DNA of 64,000 bases. Origin: Eudoraea adriatica DSM 19308 (GTDB lineage: Bacteria; Bacteroidota; Bacteroidia; Flavobacteriales; Flavobacteriaceae). Shown in pieces: positions 9,058-18,114 of this stretch (the stretch's first letter is position 1; each line of letters opens with the position of its first letter). The position numbers and the translations under genes are program-made. Location of the stretch: positions 119,456 through 183,455 of the forward strand of contig NZ_KB907552.1 of the NCBI RefSeq assembly GCF_000382125.1. Reading direction: 5' to 3'. Below the pieces are notes generated by a model, which was not told the origin of the DNA, searched no databases, and was given only the letters and a program-made list of their open reading frames with translations.

Positions 9058-10521
9058 ATGAACCTCAGGTTTTGGATTCTTTTATTTTTATTGATTCTTT
9101 CATTTCCTTTAGTAGCTCAGCTAAATCAGATTCCGGATTCTCTGCCCGTTTCAATAGATACCACTACATTAAATGACATTTCCACACAAACCATTGATAT
9201 TATAACTCCTAATCAGGGTTTTTCATTTAACTCCCTGTGGAGAGGAGCTTTAGGAATGTTTGTGTTAATATTGATATCCTATCTCTTTAGCGCCAACCGT
9301 AATGGAATTAATTGGAGAACGGTCGGAATTGGGGTTGGGGGTCAACTAATTCTGGCCATAGGGATATTAAAGGTTCCCTTTATTCAGACTATTTTCAGAG
9401 CCGCAGGACAGTTTTTTGTAAATATTCTTGATTATACGCTTGCAGGAAGTGAATTTTTACTGGGTAACCTTTTAAATGTGGACAATCCAAACATTGGATA
9501 TGTCTTTGCATTCCAGATCTTACCCACCATCATTTTCTTTTCGGCACTCACCTCCGTTCTGTTTTATTTGGGAATTATACAAAAAATTGTCAAAGCCCTG
9601 GCCTGGTTACTCACAAAAACGTTGGGTATTTCAGGTGCAGAGGGCCTTTCTGTTGCCGGCAATATCTTTTTGGGACAAACAGAGGCTCCTTTATTAATCA
9701 AGGCATATTTGGAAAAAATGAACCGTTCGGAAATTCTTTTAGTAATGATTGGCGGAATGGCTACTGTTGCGGGAGGGGTTTTGGCTGCATATATTGGTTT
9801 TCTGGGAGGTACCGATGAGCTACTTCGATTAGAATTTGCACGCCATTTATTGGCAGCTTCAGTCATGGCGGCTCCCGGGGCAATTGTAATATCTAAAATA
9901 CTCTATCCGCAAACTGAAGCAGTTAATAAGGAGATACAGATATCTAATGAAAAAATTGGATCAAATTTGCTGGATGCCATTGCCAATGGAACTAGCGAAG
10001 GTTTAAAACTGGCAGTAAATGTAGGCGCTATGTTACTGGTTTTTATTGCCTTTATAGCCATGATTAACGGCATCTTAGGTTGGTTTGGCGACTTTACTTC
10101 CCTAAATGAATGGATTTCTTCCAACACTGTTTACGATTCCTTTTCGCTGGAAGCAATTCTGGGGGCTCTTTTTGCACCTTTAATGTGGCTGATTGGCGTA
10201 AATACTTCAGATATTATGCTAATGGGACAGTTATTGGGAATCAAACTAGCTGCCAGTGAGTTTGTTGGCTATATTCAATTGGCAGAATTAAAAAATGTCC
10301 TGAACCCTACCCACTTTGCCTTTAATAAATCCATTATTATGGGCACCTATATGTTATGTGGATTTGCCAATTTTGCTTCAATTGGAATTCAAATCGGCGG
10401 AATAGGTTCGTTGGCTCCCGGTCAGCGAAAAACACTATCAGAATTTGGCATGCGAGCGGTCCTGGGAGGTACGCTGGCTTCCTTGTTGTCAGCCACAATT
10501 GCCGGGTTGATTTTGGGTTAA
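9058..10521 (+). CDS. NupC-type concentrative nucleoside transporter
   Basis: A 487-residue inner-membrane protein of the CNT family. It carries the family's conserved core [20 protein letters not shown] followed by [11 protein letters not shown] and the C-terminal Gly-rich [23 protein letters not shown] transporters import nucleosides with H+ or Na+. Compared with E. coli NupC there is an N-terminal extension of about 60 residues with a signal-like hydrophobic start ([17 protein letters not shown]) and a polar stretch, common in Flavobacteria. The gene lies upstream of thyA, a pyrimidine context that suits nucleoside salvage. Confidence 0.92.
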   Translation: MNLRFWILLFLLILSFPLVAQLNQIPDSLPVSIDTTTLNDISTQTIDIITPNQGFSFNSLWRGALGMFVLILISYLFSANRNGINWRTVGIGVGGQLILAIGILKVPFIQTIFRAAGQFFVNILDYTLAGSEFLLGNLLNVDNPNIGYVFAFQILPTIIFFSALTSVLFYLGIIQKIVKALAWLLTKTLGISGAEGLSVAGNIFLGQTEAPLLIKAYLEKMNRSEILLVMIGGMATVAGGVLAAYIGFLGGTDELLRLEFARHLLAASVMAAPGAIVISKILYPQTEAVNKEIQISNEKIGSNLLDAIANGTSEGLKLAVNVGAMLLVFIAFIAMINGILGWFGDFTSLNEWISSNTVYDSFSLEAILGALFAPLMWLIGVNTSDIMLMGQLLGIKLAASEFVGYIQLAELKNVLNPTHFAFNKSIIMGTYMLCGFANFASIGIQIGGIGSLAPGQRKTLSEFGMRAVLGGTLASLLSATIAGLILG

Positions 10522-10630
10522 ACTTTTTTTAAAGTCTTTGCTAAAATCTGTTCTGGTTAATAAGTTTTTAAAACTCAAAAACCAATCCAATCTATCTTTC
10601 ATTAAATTCGTCTTCGAAAGTTTAATTCCT

Positions 10631-11455
10631 ATGAAACAATACCACGATCTATTAAAGCATGTTCTTAAAACCGGTGCTCAAAAATCGGACAGGACCGGAA
10701 CTGGTACCTATAGCGTCTTTGGCTACCAAATGCGATTTGACCTCAGTGAAGGATTTCCGATGGTAACAACCAAAAAATTGCATTTAAAATCTATCATTTA
10801 TGAATTACTTTGGTTTTTAAAAGGAGATACGAACATTGGCTATCTGCAGGAAAATGGCGTTAGAATCTGGAACGAATGGGCTGATGAAAAAGGCGAATTA
10901 GGGCCGGTATATGGGCATCAGTGGCGCAATTGGAATGGTGAGCATATAGACCAGATATCTGATGTTATTAAAACATTGAAGGAAAATCCGGATAGCCGAA
11001 GAATGCTAGTATCTGCATGGAACCCCAGTGTTTTGCCGGATACTACTAAATCTTTTTCGGCAAATGTTGCAGATGGAAAAGCGGCATTACCTCCCTGCCA
11101 TGCTTTTTTTCAGTTTTATGTTTCAGATGGAAAATTATCATGCCAGTTATACCAACGCAGTGCGGATATCTTTTTAGGTGTACCATTTAATATTGCTTCC
11201 TATGCCTTATTTACAATGATGATGGCTCAGGTTTGTGGCTATGCCCCGGGAGATTTTATCCATACTTTTGGTGATGCTCATATATACAACAATCACCTGG
11301 AGCAAATTGAGCTGCAACTCAGCCGCGAGCCCAGACCACTGCCAAAAATGGTACTCAATCCCGAAGTCAAGAATATCTTTAATTTTAAATTTGAGGATTT
11401 TAAACTGTTGTATTATGATCCGTATCCGCACATCAAAGGCACTGTAGCAGTGTAG
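10631..11455 (+). CDS. thyA: Thymidylate synthase
   Basis: The start at 10631 ([15 protein letters not shown]) gives 274 residues, the normal ThyA length; the frame is open 93 bases further upstream but that part has no family similarity. Landmarks: [13 protein letters not shown] with the phosphate-binding Arg, the active-site Cys in [32 protein letters not shown], and [15 protein letters not shown]. It methylates dUMP to dTMP with methylene-tetrahydrofolate, producing dihydrofolate that the folA product (15973-16473) recycles. Confidence 0.97.
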   Translation: MKQYHDLLKHVLKTGAQKSDRTGTGTYSVFGYQMRFDLSEGFPMVTTKKLHLKSIIYELLWFLKGDTNIGYLQENGVRIWNEWADEKGELGPVYGHQWRNWNGEHIDQISDVIKTLKENPDSRRMLVSAWNPSVLPDTTKSFSANVADGKAALPPCHAFFQFYVSDGKLSCQLYQRSADIFLGVPFNIASYALFTMMMAQVCGYAPGDFIHTFGDAHIYNNHLEQIELQLSREPRPLPKMVLNPEVKNIFNFKFEDFKLLYYDPYPHIKGTVAV

Positions 11456-11512
11456 TAAGGAGCTCTTTTATCTCCGCCCATAAATTCCTATATTTAAAGG
11501 AAATATTATGCT

Positions 11513-12673
11513 ATGCTTCTTACTGAAACACTTTTAGATACGTTCTTAATTACCAGAAAAGAAAGTGAAACAATTTGCGCTCCTCTTGAAATCGAAGACT
11601 ATGTAGTTCAGCCTGTAGAATACGTTTCGCCACCTAAATGGCATCTTGGACATACAACCTGGTTCTTTGAAGAATTTTTACTAAAACCATACTTAAAAGG
11701 CTATAAGGTTTTCGACAGGGAATTTTCCTATGTCTTTAACAGCTATTATGAAACTGTGGGAAAAAGAGTGGTCCGTGCAGACCGCGGCAATCTTTCAAGA
11801 CCATCGGTCCAAAAAGTATATGCCTACAGACAATACGTCACCAACGCTATTAAACTCCTTTTAGACAAAGTAAAGGATGAAAAGATGCATCAACTTTTGG
11901 AAATTGGTATACACCATGAAAAGCAGCATCAGGAACTTTTAGTAACAGATATCAAATATATTTTAGGAAATAACCCCTTATTACCCGCCTATACTGATTC
12001 AATTAAGGAACACAGAGAAGAGAGCCATCGGCAAGACTGGATTTCAATGGATCCCGGCATTTATGAAATTGGCCACGACCAGGATTCATTTTGTTTTGAC
12101 AATGAGCAGGCAAGGCATAGGGTTTACCTGCAGGCTTATGAAATTTCAAACAAACTTGTTACGAATAGAGAATATTTGGAATTTATTAATGGCGGGGGCT
12201 ATAGTTCATTTGAATTATGGCATGCGGAAGGTTGGGATTGGGTCTGCAAAAATGAAATTTCCTCTCCACTTTACTGGCATACTATTGATGGAGAATGGTT
12301 TAACTATACCCTTGAAGGACTGCAAGAAATTAGTGGGGATACCCCAATTACACATCTTTCCTATTTTGAAGCCTTTGCATTTGCACAATGGAAAGGGTAT
12401 AGGCTGCCAACCGAATTTGAATGGGAGGCCGCACAGGAATATTTCCCATGGGGATACAGATGGGAATGGACAGAAAGTGCCTACCTGCCTTATCCGGGCT
12501 ATAGGAAAGAGGAAGGCGCCTTAGGGGAGTACAATGGCAAATTTATGATAAATCAGAAAGTCCTTCGTGGAGGCTCTTTCGCCACTCCCGACAATCATAC
12601 ACGCTTTACATACCGCAATTTTTTTCACCCGCATTTAAGATGGCAGTATACTGGTTTAAGGTTAGCCAAATAA
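11513..12673 (+). CDS. egtB: Ergothioneine biosynthesis sulfoxide synthase EgtB
   Basis: A 386-residue two-domain protein. The N-terminal DinB-like helical domain supplies the iron-binding histidines in HLGHTTWFFEEF (about residue 43) and in HHEKQHQELL (about 139-148). The C-terminal domain is of the formylglycine-generating/sulfatase-modifying type (WKGYRLPTEFEWEAA, VLRGGSFATP, FRNF-like end). EgtB is the non-heme iron enzyme that joins a thiol (gamma-glutamylcysteine or cysteine) to trimethylhistidine using O2. egtD follows 17 bases downstream, which makes the pathway assignment firm. No egtC or egtE is seen nearby, though the PLP enzyme at 14443-15528 deserves a look. Confidence 0.93.
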   Translation: MLLTETLLDTFLITRKESETICAPLEIEDYVVQPVEYVSPPKWHLGHTTWFFEEFLLKPYLKGYKVFDREFSYVFNSYYETVGKRVVRADRGNLSRPSVQKVYAYRQYVTNAIKLLLDKVKDEKMHQLLEIGIHHEKQHQELLVTDIKYILGNNPLLPAYTDSIKEHREESHRQDWISMDPGIYEIGHDQDSFCFDNEQARHRVYLQAYEISNKLVTNREYLEFINGGGYSSFELWHAEGWDWVCKNEISSPLYWHTIDGEWFNYTLEGLQEISGDTPITHLSYFEAFAFAQWKGYRLPTEFEWEAAQEYFPWGYRWEWTESAYLPYPGYRKEEGALGEYNGKFMINQKVLRGGSFATPDNHTRFTYRNFFHPHLRWQYTGLRLAK

Positions 12674-12689
12674 TTCCGACAAAAGCAGT

Positions 12690-13664
12690 ATGCAAGAAAA
12701 AGCAACAATATTATCAACGTCTCAATTCCACAAAGACGTCTATACCGGGCTAACTGATTTCCCTAAACACTTATCTTCAAAATATTTCTATGATGCAAAA
12801 GGAGATAAGCTCTTTCAGGAAATCATGGATATGCCGGAATATTACCTGACGAATAGTGAATATAAAATTCTTGACAAGTTCAAAGATGAAATTTGCCATG
12901 TGTTTTTTAAAGATTCGGAGGAATTCGACCTTGTTGAACTTGGAGCAGGAGATGGAAAGAAAACAAAGATTCTGTTACGACATCTTTCTTTAAAAGGGAT
13001 CCCTTTTCAGTATATCCCCATTGATATTAGTGAGAATGCCCTGAATGAACTTGAGGTGTCTATAAACAATGAACTTCCGTCAGTGAAAATTAAATCATTG
13101 CAGGGAACCTATTTTGAAACCCTGGAACAGTTGTGCAAAATGCAGCACAGGAAAAAAGTTATTATGTTTCTGGGATCAAATATTGGCAACTTACTTCATC
13201 CTCAGGCAATAGAATTTTTGAGGAATATACAAGAGCTAATGAATAAAGACGATATTTTCTTTATTGGCTTTGATCAAAAAAAAGATCCACAAACCATTCT
13301 TAATGCCTATAATGACAGCGCAGGTATTACCGAGAGATTCAACAAAAATTTGTTAGCCAGAATAAACGTGGAATTAGATGCTGATTTTGATCTGAATAAA
13401 TTCTCGCATTGGGAAGTATACGATCCGGAATCAGGTACTGCCAAAAGTTATTTGGTTGCCAGGGAAAATCAGACCGTTCGTATTAATGGTCTTGATCTTA
13501 CAGTAGCTTTCGATGCTTGGGAAACTATACATACTGAAATTTCCCAAAAATATGATGACAAGGTAGTCTTATGGTTAGCTGATAAAGCCGGCATGAGAAT
13601 AAGCAGTGTTTTTAGTGATGAAAATAAATTTTACAAAAACTATATTTTAAAAAAACGGATATGA
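12690..13664 (+). CDS. egtD: L-histidine N(alpha)-methyltransferase EgtD
   Basis: A 324-residue SAM-dependent enzyme. The SAM-binding motif I is ELGAGDGKKTKILL (about residues 84-97). The family-typical start (SSKYFYDAKGDKLFQEI, PEYYLTNSE) and MFLGSNIGNL are all present. It trimethylates histidine to hercynine, the substrate of EgtB. Its stop codon overlaps the start codon of the broken DUF427 gene (ATGA at 13661-13664), so the three genes form one operon with translational coupling. Confidence 0.95.
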   Translation: MQEKATILSTSQFHKDVYTGLTDFPKHLSSKYFYDAKGDKLFQEIMDMPEYYLTNSEYKILDKFKDEICHVFFKDSEEFDLVELGAGDGKKTKILLRHLSLKGIPFQYIPIDISENALNELEVSINNELPSVKIKSLQGTYFETLEQLCKMQHRKKVIMFLGSNIGNLLHPQAIEFLRNIQELMNKDDIFFIGFDQKKDPQTILNAYNDSAGITERFNKNLLARINVELDADFDLNKFSHWEVYDPESGTAKSYLVARENQTVRINGLDLTVAFDAWETIHTEISQKYDDKVVLWLADKAGMRISSVFSDENKFYKNYILKKRI

Positions 13665-13940
13665 AAGCCTTATGGAATAACGCAATTATTGCTGAGAGTG
13701 ACGACACAATTGTAGTTGAACAATCATTACTTTCCGGCTGAAAGTATTAAAAAAGAGTATTTCAAAGCCAGTACTACCCACAGTAGTTGCCCATGGAAAG
13801 GTGTGGCTTCCTATTATACACTGGACGTCAACGGAAAGGAAAACAAAGATGCTGCCTGGTACTATCCCGAGATCAGCGAGCTTGCAAAACAAATAAAAGG
13901 TTTTGTTGCCTTTTGGAAAGGAGTAGAAATTGTGGAATAA
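13661..13940 (+). pseudogene. DUF427 family gene broken by a frameshift
   Basis: The start ATG at 13661 overlaps the egtD stop. The first frame reads MKALWNNAIIAESDDTIVVE and then runs to TGA at 13739-13741. Another frame continues the family sequence at about 13719 (NHYFPAESIKKEYF, then STTHSSCPWKGVASYYTLDV, then AAWYYPEISELAKQIKGF) to the TAA at 13940. Joining the two halves gives about 93 residues, the usual DUF427 length, if two bases are missing near 13719. DUF427 proteins are small beta-rich proteins of unknown function. This is either a recent loss or a sequencing error; the rest of the reading frame is undecayed. Confidence 0.85.
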
Positions 13941-13971
13941 AAAAGCCGGGAGTTTTCCTGAACATCCCGGC
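13941..13971 (-). terminator. Terminator for the CBM48 gene, possibly bidirectional
   Basis: A 7-bp GC-rich stem (GCCGGGA 13945-13951 with TCCCGGC 13965-13971). On the minus strand it is followed by a T-run, so it primarily serves the gene ending at 13993; it could also stop the egt operon arriving from the other side. Confidence 0.8.
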
Positions 13972-13992
13972 CTGTAAAATCCTGATTGTTAA

Positions 13993-14289
13993 TTACAATT
14001 CTAAAACAGCATTTTCTGAACCAGCGAAATCGTTCCACTGATAGCGGTCTGCCTCTGTTTCATTAATGAAGTCCCCATCTACGATATACTTAAACTCGAA
14101 CGTTTTCTCTTTTGGTAAATCGAACGTTCCTTTAAAAGTTCCGTTTTTTAGTTTTTTCAACATGCTTCCTTTTGGATTCCAATTGTTGAAATCTCCTACT
14201 ACAGCAACTTTTTCTGCATCTTTAGCAGGTACCGTAAAAGTTACCTTACAAATTGGTTTTGTTTTTAAATATTGTTTTGCGATTGACAT
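13993..14289 (-). CDS. Isoamylase early-set / CBM48-like protein
   Basis: A 98-residue stand-alone early-set domain. The core motif VAVVGDFNNWNPKGSMLKKL followed by KTFEFKYIVDGDFINE is the glycogen-binding CBM48 signature (AMPK-beta like). In larger enzymes such domains bind alpha-glucans; the single-domain version is common in Flavobacteria and its role is unknown. It has its own promoter (14316-14347) and terminator, and no glycogen genes are near. Confidence 0.87.
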   Translation of the reverse strand: MSIAKQYLKTKPICKVTFTVPAKDAEKVAVVGDFNNWNPKGSMLKKLKNGTFKGTFDLPKEKTFEFKYIVDGDFINETEADRYQWNDFAGSENAVLEL

Positions 14290-14315
14290 GATTTTTAATT
14301 TTTATGATTAAGGTG

Positions 14316-14347
14316 CAAAAATAATACATTAAATAGCTCATTTCCAA
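14316..14347 (-). promoter_or_regulatory. Bacteroidetes promoter of the CBM48 gene
   Basis: On the minus strand TTG (14345-14347), a 21-base spacer and TATTTTTG (14316-14323) match the TTG/TAnnTTTG consensus, 27 bases before the start codon. Confidence 0.7.
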
Positions 14348-14442
14348 TGACTAAAATCATAATTATTAATTTCTTAAAATATTAATGCCTTTTAGTTCAC
14401 TTTGGCAAAAAGGGGTAGTTTCTTTTTGCAACTAAGTAATTC

Positions 14443-15528
14443 CTATATCTTTTTTCTAATGATCTCCAATATGAAATCAATATCTTCCACCGTATTATAA
14501 TAGTGAAAACTAAGCCGGATGCCATTCCCGCGCCTGGAGCATACTACATTTGCTTCAATTAAATGATTGAATAACCGATCATCACCTTTAATATTAAAAA
14601 TAGTGCTGTGTCGGGGTCTATGGAGAACATCGCTATTTAATAAGCCTAATTCCCTAAAACCTTTAAGAGCCCTGGTACTTAAATGCTCGTTATAAACTGT
14701 AATTTCTTTCATTCCAATATCATTGAGCAGTTCCATAGCAAGTTTCAGGCTTCCAAAATTTAGACTATCCAGATGACCGGGCTCAAAATGCTTATTAAAT
14801 GGTATTGTTTCCTTCGCAAGGATAACTGCATTTGCAGAATTGAAGCCCGTGGCTTTTATACTGAACCTTCCTTTGGCCGAATCCCTGAATAGCATAAATC
14901 CATTACCGGTTCCTGCCAAAAGCCATTTATAACCACTTGCCCCGAGTACATCTATCCCTGAATTTTCAAAATCAATATCAAAAGCTCCACAAAACTGTGT
15001 GCCGTCTGCAATGATTAAAAGTTGCGGAAATTCTTCTTTTAATGATTTCAGGAAATCCAGGTCTACCCGAATACCGTTTATCCATTGAACCAAGCTAAGA
15101 GCAAGCACTGTCACAGAATTGGTCTTAACTTGCTCTTTAATATTCTCCTCTAACTTATCATCAATTTTAGCATAAGAAATTTGAAATCCTCTACTTTCAA
15201 AAGGCCAGTTGACGGAAGGATAGTCATTTTCAAGTAACAGTATATGTTCTTTGCTATTTAATCCTTCAAGCAACAGATTCAGCCCTAAAGAAAAATTTGG
15301 AATTAGAGCAACCAGATCCTTTTTACAATTAAAAAAATCGCCAATCAATACCCTTGCTTCACTTATGAGCCCCATACTATCAATCTTCATGGTGCTACCA
15401 CCTACAAGATAATCCAAATCGTGATTTTGGCGCCACTCTAAAAGCTCCTCGCCCAAAAGACCAAATGCAGCTGTATTTGCATAAATAGCATGATTAAGAA
15501 CAGGATATAACTTTCTATATTTTAGCAT
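14443..15528 (-). CDS. Class V aminotransferase-fold PLP enzyme
   Basis: A 361-residue fold-type I PLP protein. It has the PLP Schiff-base lysine in LGASGYKWLLAGTGNGF, the cofactor Asp in IIADGTQFCGAF, and a C-terminal small domain with SCRRGNGIRLSFHYYN-like sequence. It resembles cysteine desulfurase/kynureninase relatives but lacks the long active-site Cys loop of true IscS/SufS as far as I can see. The substrate is unknown. Because it lies one gene from the egt operon, a role like the EgtE C-S lyase is possible but rests only on proximity; it is on the opposite strand with the CBM48 gene between. Confidence 0.8.
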   Translation of the reverse strand: MLKYRKLYPVLNHAIYANTAAFGLLGEELLEWRQNHDLDYLVGGSTMKIDSMGLISEARVLIGDFFNCKKDLVALIPNFSLGLNLLLEGLNSKEHILLLENDYPSVNWPFESRGFQISYAKIDDKLEENIKEQVKTNSVTVLALSLVQWINGIRVDLDFLKSLKEEFPQLLIIADGTQFCGAFDIDFENSGIDVLGASGYKWLLAGTGNGFMLFRDSAKGRFSIKATGFNSANAVILAKETIPFNKHFEPGHLDSLNFGSLKLAMELLNDIGMKEITVYNEHLSTRALKGFRELGLLNSDVLHRPRHSTIFNIKGDDRLFNHLIEANVVCSRRGNGIRLSFHYYNTVEDIDFILEIIRKKI

Positions 15529-15540
15529 CCGGGATATTTA

Positions 15541-15568
15541 TTGAAATTTTTGATTTACTGTATCTTTG
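15541..15568 (+). promoter_or_regulatory. Bacteroidetes promoter of the 2TM-folA operon
   Basis: TTG (15541-15543), a 17-base spacer and TATCTTTG (15561-15568), 21 bases before the ATG at 15590. Confidence 0.75.
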
Positions 15569-15589
15569 TGTCTAAAGATAAGTATAAGA

Positions 15590-15973
15590 ATGTCTTCCAA
15601 AAATAAAAGTACATCCGGTATAGACAGAGAGCAGCATGAACAGCTGGAGTATGCGCATAAGCGGATCCGGCAGAAAAAAAATCTTTATGTCCATTTTGTG
15701 CTATTTCTGATCGGGAGCATATTTCTTATTTTGATCAATAAAATTCTCAAATATGGCGAAGAATATAATTGGTTCCTATGGGCCATCACATTTTGGGCAT
15801 TCTTGTTTGTAGTGCATTTGGTAAATGTCTTTATAACCCAAAAATTTATGGGAATTGATTGGGAAAGGAAACAACGGGAAAAATTAGTTGCAAAACAAAG
15901 GCAACGGATCAGGGAACTCCAAAAGGAAATTGAAACAGATTTTCCCATGACCAATTATAAAAAAAAAGAGTAG
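15590..15973 (+). CDS. 2TM domain-containing protein
   Basis: The start at 15590 (MSSKNKSTSGIDREQ) is preferred because the promoter -7 box overlaps the longer frame. The product has a basic N-terminal helix (YAHKRIRQKKNLYVHF), two hydrophobic helices (about residues 36-54 and 64-84) and a charged coiled C-terminus (WERKQREKLVAKQRQRIREL). This is the 2TM family, small membrane proteins also found on some Bacteroidetes histidine kinases; function unknown. The stop TAG shares its last base with the folA GTG start. Confidence 0.82.
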   Translation: MSSKNKSTSGIDREQHEQLEYAHKRIRQKKNLYVHFVLFLIGSIFLILINKILKYGEEYNWFLWAITFWAFLFVVHLVNVFITQKFMGIDWERKQREKLVAKQRQRIRELQKEIETDFPMTNYKKKE

Positions 15974-16473
15974 TGGGTAAAATTATTATGATTGCTGCCA
16001 TTGGAAAAAATAATGCCCTGGGAAAGGATAATGACCTCCTATGGCACCTTCCGGATGATTTTAAACGTTTTAAGCAATTAACAACTGGTCACAAAATTAT
16101 TATGGGCAGGAAAACATTTGAAAGTTTTCCAAAACCTTTGCCAAACAGAACGCATATAATTATTACACGAGACCCAAATTACAATCCGGATTTGCCTTCC
16201 TGTATTGTAGTTCATTCCATAGAAGAAGCAATACAATTGGTATATGATGATGACATTTCCTTTATAATTGGTGGAGGGGAAATCTATGAATTGGGGATGC
16301 CATATGCGGATGTTTTGGAAATAACCAGAATCCATGAATCTTTTGAGGCTGATACCTACTTTCCGGAAATAGATGAAAAGGTATGGAAGCAGACCAAAGA
16401 GGAATTTCACCCGGCTGATGAAAGACATAAATTCGATTTTACCTATCTCACTTACCTAAGATATACCTCTTAG
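15973..16473 (+). CDS. folA: Dihydrofolate reductase
   Basis: A 166-residue enzyme that regenerates tetrahydrofolate with NADPH. Signatures: IAAIGKNNALGKDNDLLWHL (substrate pocket, with the acidic Asp in LPDDFKRFK), MGRKTFESFPKPLPNRT (NADPH binding) and FIIGGGEIYELGMPYAD. The start is taken as GTG at 15973, overlapping the preceding stop by one base; an internal ATG at 15988 would remove the first five residues of the opening strand. Translational coupling to the 2TM gene is likely. Confidence 0.95.
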   Translation: MGKIIMIAAIGKNNALGKDNDLLWHLPDDFKRFKQLTTGHKIIMGRKTFESFPKPLPNRTHIIITRDPNYNPDLPSCIVVHSIEEAIQLVYDDDISFIIGGGEIYELGMPYADVLEITRIHESFEADTYFPEIDEKVWKQTKEEFHPADERHKFDFTYLTYLRYTS

Positions 16474-16554
16474 GAATTACTGAAATTACCATTTTTGACC
16501 TTCAGCAGAAAGTCACATTTCACAAGATTACACTTATTTTATTAGTGGCTTTTA

Positions 16555-17343
16555 TTAAAAGTCCAGATATGAGATTTGTTTTAAATTATCGTCATCTTCC
16601 AGAAAAGAAGTGAATATCTCAATATCGTTATTGGTGAAGAACTGTATATTTCCAGGTGATTTTTTTGGATTTTGGAGATTAGATTTCTTAAGGACTGCCT
16701 GGGTTTGTCTGGCTACGGCGGCACCACAATCAATAATGTTCACATGAGGCGGCAGTATTTCTCTTAAGACAGGGATTAAATAGGGATAGTGCGTACACCC
16801 CAATACAATATGATCCATATTTGCTTCGAGCATAGGCTTAATATAGCCAATCAATAATTGTCTGGTCTCTGAGGAATTTAATTTTCCGGCTTCAATTAAT
16901 GGAACAAGACCAGCACCCTCACGTTCAACAATGTTTATTTCTCCGGCATGGTCTTTTGAGGTTTTCAGAAATAGACTACTACTCAGGGTTCCTCTGGTTG
17001 CAAGCACTCCTACGGTTCCTGTTCCAGAATTTAGAGCTGCAGGTTTAATAGCCGGCTCAATACCTATAAAAGGAACATCATACTTTTGTCGTAAATGAGA
17101 TATGGCATTGGTTGTAGCTGTATTACAGGCAACTACAATAAGTTTACAACCCTTTTTCAGCAAAAGTTCAGTGTTCTTAACACTTAATTTAATTATTTCT
17201 TCTCTACTTCGTTGACCATAGGGTGCATTTTTACTATCTGCCAAATAAATAGTATCCTCATGGGGCATAAGCGCGTGTATTTCTCTCCATATTGAAGTAC
17301 CTCCTACCCCTGAATCAAAAATACCTATGGGTTTTACATTCAT
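16555..17343 (-). CDS. murI: Glutamate racemase
   Basis: A 262-residue enzyme making D-glutamate for peptidoglycan. It starts with PIGIFDSGVGGTSIWREI and has both catalytic cysteines, one in VVACNTATTNA and one in VLGCTHYPYLIP. It is the last gene of the minus-strand envelope block CBS-nadK-DUF6089-uppS-bamA-ompH-ompH, separated from the ompH pair by a terminator and about 210 bases, so it probably has its own promoter. Confidence 0.96.
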   Translation of the reverse strand: MNVKPIGIFDSGVGGTSIWREIHALMPHEDTIYLADSKNAPYGQRSREEIIKLSVKNTELLLKKGCKLIVVACNTATTNAISHLRQKYDVPFIGIEPAIKPAALNSGTGTVGVLATRGTLSSSLFLKTSKDHAGEINIVEREGAGLVPLIEAGKLNSSETRQLLIGYIKPMLEANMDHIVLGCTHYPYLIPVLREILPPHVNIIDCGAAVARQTQAVLKKSNLQNPKKSPGNIQFFTNNDIEIFTSFLEDDDNLKQISYLDF

Positions 17344-17500
17344 GCAAAATGTGGTTTACCAGAAATGATTTTCAAAAACAAATTTATACATTCCTAAAAC
17401 AAGCTTCCAGTTCTTAAACCATTATTATGCTCCCGCATATTTATCTGCCACCAAGTCATTGGCTGTCATATATGAAATGCGCACTGGTTCTCACTAAGAA

Positions 17501-17528
17501 ATAAAAAAACTGTCCTTGTGGGACAGTT
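17501..17528 (-). terminator. Terminator of the bamA-ompH operon
   Basis: An 8-bp stem (AACTGTCC 17508-17515 with 17521-17528) and 5-base loop, followed on the minus strand by a run of T. It lies 29 bases past the ompH stop codon. Confidence 0.88.
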
Positions 17529-17556
17529 CTAGTATTATTTGATGAAAAAACAAAAA

Positions 17557-18066
17557 TTAGAATCCTAATTCCTGTTTTACTTCGGCCAATAGGTCTTTGC
17601 CTTTTGCAACAATTAAGCCTCCACCCTGAGTGGCATCGATTACGTAATCATAGCCTTGTGCTGCAGCCACTTTCTCTATAGCTGCTTTGGCTTTTATTGA
17701 AATTGGTTCAAACAATTCTGCTTGTTTCTTGGCCAATTCCTGCTGCGCAGCTTGCTGAGCATCTCCTATGTTCTTTTCAAAACCCTGAAGCTCCTGAGCT
17801 CTTTTTTGGTTCTCCTCTTCAGATTTTGTAGTAGCTTCATTGGAGTACTGCGTATACTTGTTCTTTAGCTCCGTCATTGAACTTTCAATATCTGCCCGGT
17901 AAGTTTCCTGAAGTTTTTTTAGTTCTGCCTGAGCGGCTTTCATTTCCGGCATCTCACCCAATAATTCCGTTACATTAATATGGGCGATTTTGCTTTGTGC
18001 ATGTACAAAACTAGTAGCTGCTACAAATAAAGCTATGGCTATTGCTACATTTTTAAACTGTTTCAT
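17557..18066 (-). CDS. OmpH/Skp family periplasmic chaperone (short paralog)
   Basis: The start at 18066 (MKQFKNVAIAIALFVAA, ending SFVHAQ) gives a clear signal peptide; the frame is open 15 codons further upstream. The mature protein of about 145 residues begins SKIAHINVTELLGEMPE, continues as a long coiled coil, and ends with the family's compact C-terminal strand region (GYDYVIDATQGGGLIVAKGK). Skp-like proteins hold unfolded outer-membrane proteins in the periplasm and hand them to BamA, encoded just upstream. It follows the larger paralog by 48 bases. Confidence 0.92.
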   Translation of the reverse strand: MKQFKNVAIAIALFVAATSFVHAQSKIAHINVTELLGEMPEMKAAQAELKKLQETYRADIESSMTELKNKYTQYSNEATTKSEEENQKRAQELQGFEKNIGDAQQAAQQELAKKQAELFEPISIKAKAAIEKVAAAQGYDYVIDATQGGGLIVAKGKDLLAEVKQELGF

Positions 18067-18114
18067 GATTTTGATGTTTACTATTTGAGTGTTAATTAAA
18101 TTATTTTTCAAGTT

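Noticed and set aside
13787-14041. An 84-codon plus-strand frame across the DUF427 remnant and terminator
   Set aside because: It reads DUF427 DNA in the wrong frame (Cys/Arg-rich) and runs through a terminator hairpin.
14443-15528. EgtE, the ergothioneine C-S lyase
   Set aside because: It is a PLP enzyme near egtBD, but on the other strand and separated by another gene; proximity alone is not enough.
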